From Rhizophagus irregularis (lineage: Eukaryota; Glomeromycota; Glomeromycetes; Glomerales; Glomeraceae): DNA of 64,000 nt. Shown here piece after piece: positions 47,451-57,236 of the stretch. The stretch is from the NCBI RefSeq assembly GCF_026210795.1, contig NC_089458.1, forward strand, positions 1,054,001-1,118,000, in the 5' to 3' direction. The translations under genes and the position numbers were made by a program. The notes under the pieces are model-generated. The model was not told the origin of the DNA and made no database searches. It saw only the letters and a list, made by a program, of their open reading frames with translations. How positions within the stretch are numbered: the stretch's first letter is position 1; each line of letters opens with the position of its first letter.

Positions 47451-48156
47451 TATACACTCCCCGGTAAAAAGTATCCGACCACCCTAAAAATTAAAAAATC
47501 TTAAAAAATTCAGTGGGCCCAACAATAAATTTATATTTATTTTAAAAGTTTGAGATTTTACGAGACACTTTTTAAAAGTGTTTTTTTAGCTTAATTATTA
47601 GTAAAAATTGGCATTTTTTAATTAAAAATGGCAAAATTCTCAACTTTTTAACTAGAGCAGTTACGGCCAAATGAATTCCAGAAATCAATTCTTTGACTAA
47701 AAAATAGCTTATGTTTAAAAAATCAGAAAGATTGGACTGGTAAAAGTTGCCGAAAAATCCACCACTGAAGATCATAATTTTTATACTAAAATTTGGCAAA
47801 AATGGTGATTTTACCGTTTTTACATATAAAAATTATGATCTTCAGTGGTGGATTTTTCGGCAACTACCAGTCCAATCTTTCTGATTTTTTAAACATAAGC
47901 TATTTTTTAGTCAAAGAATTGATTTCTGGAATTCATTTGGCCGCAACTGCTCTAGTTAAAAAGTTAAGAATTTTGCCATTTTTAGAATTAAAAATGTCCG
48001 CCAATTTTTACTAATAATTAAGCTAAAAAAACACTTTTAAAAAGTGTCTCATGTCTCAAACTTTTAAAATAAATATAAATTTATTGTTGAGCCAACTGAA
48101 TTTTTTAAGATTTTTTAATTTTTAAAGGGTAATCATACAATTTTTGCGAGTGTATA
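47451..48156. mobile_element. Long near-perfect foldback MITE, Tc1/mariner type
   Basis: A 706-bp palindrome. Ends are TATACACTCCCCGGTAAAAA on the left and the inverse of TATACACTCGCAAAAATTGT on the right. Arms of about 340 bp match almost throughout and meet near 47,800. As a result the same open frame (IMIFSGGFFGN, SNLSDFLNISYFLVKELISG) appears on both strands, which is a by-product of symmetry and not a gene. TA dinucleotides at both ends and the terminal motif fit Tc1/mariner. Transcribed through, it would fold into a long hairpin RNA. Confidence 0.8.
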
Positions 48157-48326
48157 CTGCCACCCAAATTATTTTGGACTGCCGTAATTATAAGTAAAAT
48201 CCCAAATTCAATTATGGCATCCCAAATTATTTTGGCACTTTACATAGTAAATTATATATAAACCGAATGAATTATGGCATCCCAAATTATAATTATGGCA
48301 TCCCAAAATAATTTGGGCAGCATGTA
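48155..48326. mobile_element. Palindromic MITE, copy of the 18.1-kb element
   Basis: Begins TACTGCCACCCAAATTATTTTGG and ends CCAAAATAATTTGGGCAGCATGTA. It is the inverse-orientation relative of 18096-18247, with a small internal duplication (GAATTATGGCATCCCAAATT). It starts at the same TA where the foldback element at 47451-48156 ends, so one inserted at the terminus of the other. Confidence 0.75.
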
Positions 48327-48413
48327 TAAAAATCTAGAATAGATTACTCAATTGAGTCAGAGAGTTCACAAGGTTGACTTAGGAGAATTACCTGTTTTTT
48401 CTTTTAATTCTTT

Positions 48414-51400
48414 AGGGCCATAACATTTATTACGTAATATTTTAGGGGGTGGGGGTAGAAGAGTAGCCTTAGTAAAATCTTACATTACACGTAATTAATA
48501 TATCACGTGATATGTAATTGCTTTTTTATATAATTAACTTATTGTTCGTTTAGAGTAGAACGCGTACAGCGTACAATTTTGTTATAATAACGATATTTAG
48601 TATTTACCTTCGGAAAATTTATATTTTTTTTTTATTAATTTAATTAATTAATATAATTTTAAAGTGTATATTTTAAAAATTTTCTAACTTATCAATGTCG
48701 ATCATGTAACGTGAAAAAAATCAAAAAAAATTTTTTTTTTTATAATGATATTGAAGCTTTTATTTGAATATAAAAGATCTTATTAATAAAATTCCTATTC
48801 CGTTACTCTTTATCTGAAATATAACTTCTTAAAGGTATCTCAACATACGGAACTAAGCGTCATTTTGGTGGCTGTGAACGCAAAGTAGAATCGTCAAATG
48901 CTTTTGAATTCTGTGCATTTCGTTTATCGGTATGTTCTTTTGATTTTTGAGCTGTAGGATGTGCTGTTCTCCTATGATTCATTAAAAAGTTAATAGTAGG
49001 AAAATACTTTTGACAAGTAGAACAGCAAAGGCGGGAGTATTTTTCTTTGAAGGATGGATAATGAGCATCGTAACCTGGAATTTTTAAAAGGTCACAATAC
49101 TGAAGTAGATGAATAGGATTTGTATAATATCCATCCTTAGCTTTGGTAACGGGCGGCATAAAACCATTAAAGGTTTCAAGAAATTCTATGGCGTCATTAG
49201 CCCGAGATGGTTCACAACAACTTGAATCTTTGCATTTTTTTATATCAATTGAATATGCGCACAAATTGCAGTGTCTTTCAATCCAAGACAATGGAACAAA
49301 ACATTCGGAAAAGGTGTGCTCATTTGTTTCATCATCTTTTTGAACATTGTTTTGTTTTTGTTGTCTTTTTAATTCTTCAGCTTTCTCCTTTTCTGTACTC
49401 TTGAACTGTAGATTTTCAAAAGGATTTTTAAGCGTGTCAATGTATTGAGCATCAACATGTTTTCCAAAAATTGAATCACGACTCCAAATGTTACAAAGAG
49501 CTTCTCCGGCATGTCAAAAATTTTGAGTAGCCAATTCAGGATCTATAACAATGCCTTGCGAATTTAAATGTTTACCAAAATGATCAATTGGTAAAGTGAT
49601 TCACCAGATAATGTTGCCATACCTCTTTCAACTGGATTATATTTGGACTGTCCCGGAGCATGTGTTCGTACGCTCAGGTAATCCAAATCGAACTTTTTAA
49701 AAAGTTGGCAATATACTTTAATATTTTTTAAATGTCTGGGATTTTTGTCCGGACTTCCATCCACTAATAATATCCAGATGGGACGAATTTGTTCATTAGT
49801 TTTCAACGCATCATCATATTTAGAATCTAAGACAAGGCTTTCCAAATCCTGCATATGTGTAAGTGAAGAAGTGCCAATTGACCATTGGGACGTACAAAAA
49901 TTGCAAGCTGTCCTGTTCAAATTTCATCTTTTGATTCATCAGGTTTTATTATTAGATATACCGAAGGAATTAGTTTCTGTCCACTTCCTGAAGGGAAATC
50001 ATGATCGGCTACAAATACAGGCTCATTTATTGATTGTAAGGTACGAAATGTTCGTCCCACTGCAGGCATTCCGAGACCTATTTTTGCTTTATCATCTTGG
50101 GAAATAATAACAGACATATCGGCAAACATAGAAGCAAATTGCCTTACATATTTAACGGATGCAAGACAATAGTGCCCATCAATGTGTTCTTGAGTATCTG
50201 TATGTGAAATTCCTGCTACTGCAACCCATACTGGATGATGATGAGCCTTTGCAGCAATTGAATTAGCTTGTCGAGATAAGAGGTAATTGTTTAGTGTTGT
50301 TCTTGCCATGTAAATATTGTAATTTTCCTTCAGATTGTTACGTAAATTATCAATGATCTGTACTTTTACTACTTCTTTTCTTCTTTTTGAATCAGCTGAT
50401 CCAAATTCAACCGAGTCATGAATCCGATCGTGTAAATCAGGGTGTGCAAAAAGCAATGATGGGCGGCCAGGATGATCATATCGAACTACTTCTTGACTTT
50501 CAGTAAGCATTTTAACTTTCTTTGTTCTGCAATTTTGCGCATACGTTGCATTTCTTTTTAATTTAACAATTTTTTTCCTATTAGATTCTATTTCAGCTTG
50601 AAGATTCTCTATTTTTGTATACATGTCATGTCGAACTTGAGAATCAGTCGTGATATTATAGATTTGTTCAAACTCAGTAATTTTTTTTTCTGCTACTGTG
50701 ATTTCATTTGCTATCTTTTTTTGAGCTGATGCATTAGCTGGAATTTCTTCTTGTATAGGATCAACTGAACGAATAGTAGGAAAAGGAGTTGTAGTATCTT
50801 TTCTAGTATGTACAGTATAACTTGGTCGTATTATTTGCATGTTATAAAGATTATATGGTGTAGATAAAAAGTTTCTAATTATTTCATCAATTTCTGCCAT
50901 GCTTTTACTTTTAACCTTATTCCATTCTTGTGTTGCTTCATTACAAATATCAGCACGATTAGGATTACTATTTCCTGTTTTAACCATAATGCTATATACA
51001 TATGCATTAGTGAATTTTTGATATCTATTTGTTGGTGACTTATAAATCAGTTTTTTATTAAATTTAGGACTAAACAAAAATGTTTGATAGCTCATTTTAA
51101 GTAAAATATTGACGTGTTTAATTTGTAGAAATACTTTGTCAAAAAATACTTTAAGTCCAAATTTATTCAGTCGCGAAAAATTTACAAGAGTAAAAATCTG
51201 AAGTAGCAGGCAGATCAACATAGATATCACATAAAATTGACATCATACGGCAATTTTTTTTGTTGAAAAATTTTTAATGGTCTAATATCCTCTCCTGTTG
51301 GTGTAACCCAGTATATATCATTATGATGCTTCTGCAACTCTACAGGATTAACTCTATTCTGAATTACGACCTTATATTTTACATTATTATAGTCAAATAT

Positions 51401-51656
51401 GTCATCAAACTAAAGTACTGTAAATAAGCATCTTTACAATTAAAACACTATTATTTTCGTATTAAGGGTTTAAAATTCTAAATCATGGTTAAACGTAAAT
51501 TCTTGTTTAAATCGTTTAAATCATTATTCAATCGGAGATCTGTTCTAATCCAAAAAAGACTAATTATTAATATCACGTGATTGACATATCTTACGTGGAG
51601 GTGGGGGGTATACACTTATAATAAAATAATATTAGGTAATATATGTCACCGCCCTT
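48414..51656 (-). mobile_element. DDE-type DNA transposon of about 3.2 kb, unclassified
   Basis: Imperfect terminal inverted repeats are AGGGCCATAACATTTATTAC, then GTAATATT (from 48414), and the inverse AGGGCGGTGACATATATTAC, then CTAATATT (to 51656). They are followed inward by G-rich GGGGGTGGGGG / CCCCCCACC blocks. One long broken transposase gene lies on the minus strand. No target duplication could be fixed. Further copies of the end sequence occur at about 46930. The superfamily is not recognised with confidence. Confidence 0.65.
48860..51095 (-). pseudogene. DDE-type transposase, inactivated by stops and frameshifts
   Basis: It reads from ATG at 51095 (MSYQTFLFSPKFNKK) on the minus strand. 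A Lys/Glu coiled coil lies at about 120-170 (KKIANEITVAEKKITEFEQI). The catalytic-like segment has ISQDDKAKIGLG (first Asp), then FVADHDFPSGSGQKLIPSVYLI, then WILLVDGSPDKNPRHLKNI (second Asp), and YNPVERGMATLSG (Glu). Breaks are a TGA at about 49917 (after DESKDEI), a one-base shift near 49885, a shift near 49590 (after MATLSGE) and a TGA near 49520 (NF-stop-HAGE). The frame then runs on to a Cys/His-rich tail (ERHCNLCAYSIDIKKCKDSS and CCSTCQKYFPTINFLMNH, a C2H2-type finger) ending at 48860. Both TGAs replace positions where Arg (CGA) is expected. Confidence 0.75.
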
Positions 51657-51948
51657 ATATATTTTTATTTTATTTTATTTTTATTTTTTTATTTTTATTT
51701 TCTTTTTCTTTTTAATTACTTATTTACTTAATAATCAACTCAAGCAGACATTTTAACTTTGTTATTAGTAAAGTCAGCTAATTCTAGAGGAGGAATTGGC
51801 TATGTCTTCTTTACCATTAAATAAAAATTTAGCACATTATTAATAATTCTTTCTCATAATAGGTAAATCCAGAAATTTACAATCATTGATTCCAATAGAA
51901 TTTCAGAACTGAAAGTAATGAATGATATGCAGCTTTTTCTATTTTTAG

Positions 51949-52594
51949 TTATTTATATTAAATGTAGAGTTTGAAACCGGTTGCACCAACTGGTTTAAAA
52001 ATCAGTTTTAACTGATTTTTTGACAATTCAGTTTGACCTGAATTCATATTCTGAAACTGGTTTGCATTTAAAATGGGGGCAACTGGATTTCCAACCTGGT
52101 TTGATATTGAAACTTTATAGTGCTAGCTCAAATTACGAATTAAAATCATGTGACCACGGATAAATAGTTTAGTCACCAGGTAAAGTTATGTTACATAAAA
52201 TTTTATTACAAATAATTGTATCCCACAAAATTTCGTATTGTGTTACACAAGGGTTGTAATTCTGGCCGGAATTATAACTTGGCCAGATTTATGCCGATCA
52301 CATTTAATTCTGGCTGGAATTATCAAATATATACGATTTGGTTATTCGGTTTCAATCAGATTTTGTGAAATCGGTTTGAAACAGATTGAACCAGTTGCAC
52401 CTGTTTTAAATTCAGTTTTCAAAAATAGAACTGGTTCTAAACTCTAATTGAATGTATTCATTTCTATGAATTAAAAAAAGATGTTACTGAACCTGAATTA
52501 CTTTATATCATTCAGTTGAAAAATGTTGATGATTATATTTTAAAACAACATTGTTCAATACCAATTATGAAATTACTTAAGTCAAAAAAACTTG
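51949..52594 (+). pseudogene. Exon relic of an unknown gene, interrupted by a MITE
   Basis: When the 482-bp MITE (51965-52446) is ignored, the flanks give a possible exon that begins after an AG at 51947-51948 and reads IECIHFYELKKDVTEPELLY, then IIQLKNVDDYILKQHCSIPI, ending near a GGTAAC donor at 52594. It shows coding character but no recognised domain. Neighbouring exons were not found. The MITE breaks it, so the locus is inactive. Confidence 0.4.
51965..52446. mobile_element. hAT-type MITE, 482 bp
   Basis: Ends TAGAGTTTGAAACCGGTT and the inverse of TAGAGTTTAGAACCAGTT. They are flanked by 8-bp repeats ATTAAATG (51957-51964) and ATTGAATG (52447-52454), one mismatch. The interior is rich in AACTGGTT/AACCGGTT words and has no coding frame. 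Confidence 0.8.
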
Positions 52595-53072
52595 GTAACT
52601 AATTAATTTTCTGCTTGTTTTGATAAAATTTCTATATTTAGCTATTGAATATTATACCTTTCAGGCTATTGATGCATTAACGCATCTGAATGGGATAGGT
52701 TAATAAAAAATTTACAGATTTTTTTACAGTATTATTAAATGTAAAAATTGAGAGAGAAAGTATTTATAATAATTTTTTTTATAATATTAGAAACTTTTAA
52801 AATAAAAGAGGATTTTATTTTTTTTTGAATGTAAAAAAATAACTATTCTTTATTTTTATATCTAGTGTTATTTTTAATTATACATGTCAGTTGATAGTGA
52901 ATTAAAATTTTGATAAATAAAAAAACCAAAATTGTAAAAAATATAAAAAATATAAAATTACTATACCAGCCCCTCTAAATAGCAAACAATTTTTTAGTGC
53001 GCATATATTATATTAGTAGAAATCACTTATGATTAGACATTACACATTTTTCTCAAGTATATATTTTAATAA

Positions 53073-53957
53073 TACACCCACCTGCCAAAAGTATCCGGAC
53101 ACTTCTAAAAAATGACCATTAAATCACATTATTTTGACGTCTAGTGATCAGAATTTAACGATTTATGATTCATTGGATTCATCTAATTGAGACGCATCTA
53201 ACCGCAGTATTTTCAAGTCTGTAAATTCAATAGATCAGAAGTTATTGCTGAATGTCTAAAAACAGTAAAATGCAAATAACTTTTGATCTATCAATTCTAG
53301 AGATATGAAAATAATAGATACAATGTACCTTAACAAGATAAATCTAATGAATCATATTTCATTATTCTAAGTTTAATAGGGAAGAAAATGTTGTGAAATT
53401 TGTATTTGCCAAAGTTTTAAAGATAAAAAATGAATTACTTCATAAAGTTAAATCACATTATTTCAATAACCAGTGAACAGAATTTAATTATTTATGATTC
53501 AATGAATTCATATTATCAAAATGCATCTAATTACAGTGTTTTTATGTCTCTAAATTTGATGGATCAGATGTTATTCTCAACAGTAAAATGCAAATAATTC
53601 ATTATTCACTTTTAAAAATTTGACATATACAAATTTCAAAATGTTTTCTTCTCTATTGAACTTAGAAAGATGAAATATGATTCATTAGATTTGTCTTGTT
53701 AAGATACATGGTATCTATTATTTACACGTCTCTAGAATTGATAGATCAAAAGTTATTTGCATTTTACTATTTTTAGACATTCAGCAATAACTTCTGATCT
53801 ATTGAACTTACAGACTTGAAAATACTGCAGTTAGATGCGTCTCAATTAGACGAATCCAATGAATCATAAATCATTAAATTCTGATCACTGGACGTTAAAA
53901 TAATGTGATTTAATAGTCATTTTTTAGAGGTGTCTGGATACTTTTGGCAGGTGGGTA
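53073..53957. mobile_element. Foldback MITE of 885 bp, Tc1/mariner type
   Basis: Left end TACACCCACCTGCCAAAAGT, then ATCCGGACAC. Right end is the inverse of TACCCACCTGCCAAAAGTATCCAGACAC. The arms of about 430 bp are near-complementary (e.g. ATGATTCATTGGATTCATCT against its inverse near 53845) and meet near 53,515. TA occurs at both ends. The CCAAAAGTATCCGGAC terminus closely resembles that of the 47.4-kb element. Confidence 0.8.
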
Positions 53958-54394
53958 TACATTTAAATTACCATTGGTATTTTTATTCATTATTTATAAT
54001 CAGTATTACTGTATATTGCTAGTTGAAAACGCTTTGAAAACAAACATATTCTCATATTAGGATTAGATGATACATTTTATGCAATTACATGATTTTTAAC
54101 TAAAGTCGCTACATTGTGATATGTAAAAATCACATTATCAAAACTCTTGATAATAAATAATAATAAACTTCTTGACTTGTTATATAAACTTATATTTTAG
54201 TAGGAATCATGCAGAAAGAGAACAAAAGTAAAAGTATTCAATAATTTAGGTTTTTTTGCTTTTTCAAAATAAAATTAAAGAATTTTTCTTTAAATAGACT
54301 CTTCAATTCATGAGAAACTAAAGAAACTAAGTATTAGATTAAGTCAATTTGAATCTTATATATGTAAACCCCAAGAAAATGGTTCTGAAATTCT

Positions 54395-54402
54395 GATATA
54401 AG
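54395..54402. repeat. hAT-MITE target-site duplication, left
   Basis: GATATAAG is repeated exactly at 54856-54863. Confidence 0.85.
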
Positions 54403-54855
54403 TAGAGTTTCGAACAGGTTGACCAAATTCAGGTAACCTAACAGGTTGACCTGAATTTATCAGGTCAGGTTTAGCAATTGCAATTCAGCATCAGTTCAGG
54501 TTGTAACATTAATATAACCTAAATGACCTGTTAACCTGAAACTATGATTTTATATAATATAAGTGATGGTATTATAATTCACTTTTTATATTGATTTTAT
54601 ATAATAAAAGTGAGTTGCAGTATCGGAATTCACTTTTTTTATATTGATTTTATATAGTTGTGGTATTGCGATTCACCTTTTTATATGATTTTAATATAAA
54701 AAAGTGAATCGCAATATTTTCAAAAAAAATGTTTTGCATCATTTTTTTTTTTGATATTTTAATAAAAATCCTGAAAATTTTCAGGTTTCAGTTCAGGTCA
54801 GGTCAAACAAATAACCTGATATAACCTGACCTGACCTGACCCATTTGGAACTCTA
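54403..54855. mobile_element. hAT-type MITE, 453 bp
   Basis: Ends TAGAGTTTCGAACAGGTTGACC and the inverse of TAGAGTTCCAAATGGGTCAGG, flanked by a perfect 8-bp duplication GATATAAG. Subterminal CAGGTCA/TGACCTG words repeat many times. The middle (about 54540-54715) is a degenerate 55-60-bp tandem repeat (TGATTTTATATA...AATTCACTTTTT). Confidence 0.85.
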
Positions 54856-54863
54856 GATATAAG

Positions 54864-57236
54864 GTTATTAATTCATAGAAATATGAGCCTTTTACAGAAA
54901 AAAGATGTAATAATTAGATAAGGGATTTAGGGTAAAGAAATTATAAAGAGAAGAGTTAAATGTTCAATTATATAAATTATATCAATGAAATGATATGATC
55001 CAAAAAAATGTACAGTACATCAAACTTTTTTCAAAAACTGATTTCATAGTACTATATGAACTTTTAAGCATATAAAAAAAATTCTTAATATAATCAGAAA
55101 CTTATGAATCCATATTACTTAATTCATGTGACATATTTACCTCGGTATATAAAAAAATTTACATACCAAACTTCGATCATATAAATCAGTATTGATTGAT
55201 ATAAATTAAAATATAAATTTTGACCTTTGAAAATTAGTCTTCTTTAGAATAATATAACCTGAAATAACCTTAATTTCAACAAGTTATAATGTTATATTTG
55301 GTATTAATTACTATCATTTGCTTTTGTTGCTGATAATTAATTAAAAATTAAATAAAAAATATTGATTCATATTTCATTATTTTATATTTGATCATAATTA
55401 TTTATTTCAAGTATTTTAATTCGTTCATTTAGATTAAATAAACGTGATTGATTTAGGCAGCTATGTCACAAAATCATGAATTTATAGATATTAAAATAAA
55501 ATAAAATAAAATAAAATTGGCTTTTAATAATAAAACATCAAATTTATTTTCATCTGATGTAGCACGAAATTTCAATGACGTGTGACGCGTGCGGACAACC
55601 GGATGACATCGCCCTTCGAAAACATATAGTCCTTCGCGTGATAATAAACTTGCAACTGGTGCCACTCTTGATGGGTAGTAAAATCTTCCGCTTCTCAAAA
55701 TCATTTTTCTTATTCTGTTTCAACCACTTCTGTGTCCACTGCATCTGCGTCCACTGCATCTCGCTGTCTGGAATTATGTTAATGTTGTTGTTCATGGCGA
55801 AAATACTATATTTTATGTAAAAGCAGAAGAGTTATTAAATTTTTCTTTTGAAAAACAAAGAAAGATTCAAGTAATAAATATTATCCACCGCTCTTATTTA
55901 TTGTTAAAAAAAGTAAAAAATTTGAAGGTATATACCTTTGAAATACCATAGACAAAAGTTTCGGAGCTATAGGAGGGAAAGGAGAAAGGGGAAAAGGATA
56001 AGGGAAAGTAAGGGACGAAAGGAAGTGAATGAGAAAGGAAGGAAAAGGGAAGGAATGTTATTTGTTTGTTTTTATTTTACTTAAAAAGTCAAATACATAC
56101 ATTATAATGCCTAAGCGCCAAAAATTTTATAACATACAACGAATTAACTAGTCACCTTAGTAGTGAACGCGCTGGGACAAAAATAAAAAGAGAAGGGAAA
56201 GCGAAAGGAGCATACCAGACCTTTTTTTTCTGCACCTTTTTGATGATAACTTTCCAATACATTATTAACAAATGAAATCATTTTAAAGATTCTATAATAA
56301 ATAATGATACAGTAAATATAAGTTTCGTGGGCGCGGTTTGTGTCAATCTTCACTATATAAGGAACATGTGACATTTAATCTGGTCGGCTGATTTTTTGGT
56401 CGACTTTGTACTACTCAAAATTTACGAATAAAATTATTTTGTAAATTGAGTTGAAAGTTTGCAGTTAAGTTCGACTTACACGTGAAAACAAATAAAAATT
56501 TGTAATAATTAGCAAAATGACTTTTATTGGTCGCCGCGGTGCTTTATTTATTTTTCGAACTAAAAAAACCCCAATTTTTTAGTTTTTTTTGTTCGAATTT
56601 TTGTCGCGTTACACAACAAGATCAGGCCAACCAAAACAAATGAAACCCGACCGAAAAACCCAACCGACCGGAAATGAACAGGCCTATTTTAAGTATCTGA
56701 GGGACAGTCAGTTTTTTTTAATGTCAAAATTTTATTTGTCACCCCCGCAAAAGAATTTTTTCAGTTTGTAAGTTATCTTTTTCGCTAATCCATACAGTTG
56801 ATTCTATATGAACCTTATGTAATCTTCTGGATGTACAATTAAATTTAGATGCCGTAACTAATTGAGATGGCATAATAATTTGGGCCGTAATTAATTTGGG
56901 ATTTGAGACTAGTATACGTTTAGCAGCAAGTGTTCTAAGCGAGTTAATTTCGAAAAGGTTGAATTATTGTACGAATTTGATTAAAATGATTTAAGTCAAG
57001 TTCTGAGTTATAAAATTTAACAAACATTATTTTTAAAAATAACTCCTAAAATTGTATTTCAATAAATTACTTTCTTTGATCGATATTCTTTTATTGTAAC
57101 GCGTTGATACGTTACTAATGAATATAATAAAACAATCTATCAACTATTTAATTAACAAAAAATTATCTTTCTGATAAATCTGTAATTTGTATATTAAATC
57201 ATTTGTGCTTAAAGCGAATGTTATTTATATCCCGTT
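54864..57236. other. Intergenic region, mostly repeats and relics
   Basis: About 2.4 kb with no intact gene. A coding-like island at 55,550-55,795 (minus strand, MNNNINIIPDSEMQWTQMQWTQK) has a 15-bp internal duplication but no recognised domain and no supporting neighbours. A polypurine tract lies at 55,968-56,058. A small inverted-repeat pair rich in GGTCGG/CCGACC lies at about 56,381-56,407 and 56,645-56,672. A fragment resembling the 18.1/48.2-kb MITE is at about 56,850-56,910. Confidence 0.5.
55968..56058 (+). repeat. Polypurine tract
   Basis: Some 90 bases are almost entirely A and G on the plus strand (AGGAGGGAAAGGAGAAAGGG and similar). It could form triplex DNA. There is no gene evidence. 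Confidence 0.8.

Noticed and set aside
47572-48014. Two similar peptides encoded on opposite strands (minus 47572-47799 and plus 47793-48014)
   Set aside because: They are mirror readings of the arms of a palindromic MITE, not a duplicated gene pair.
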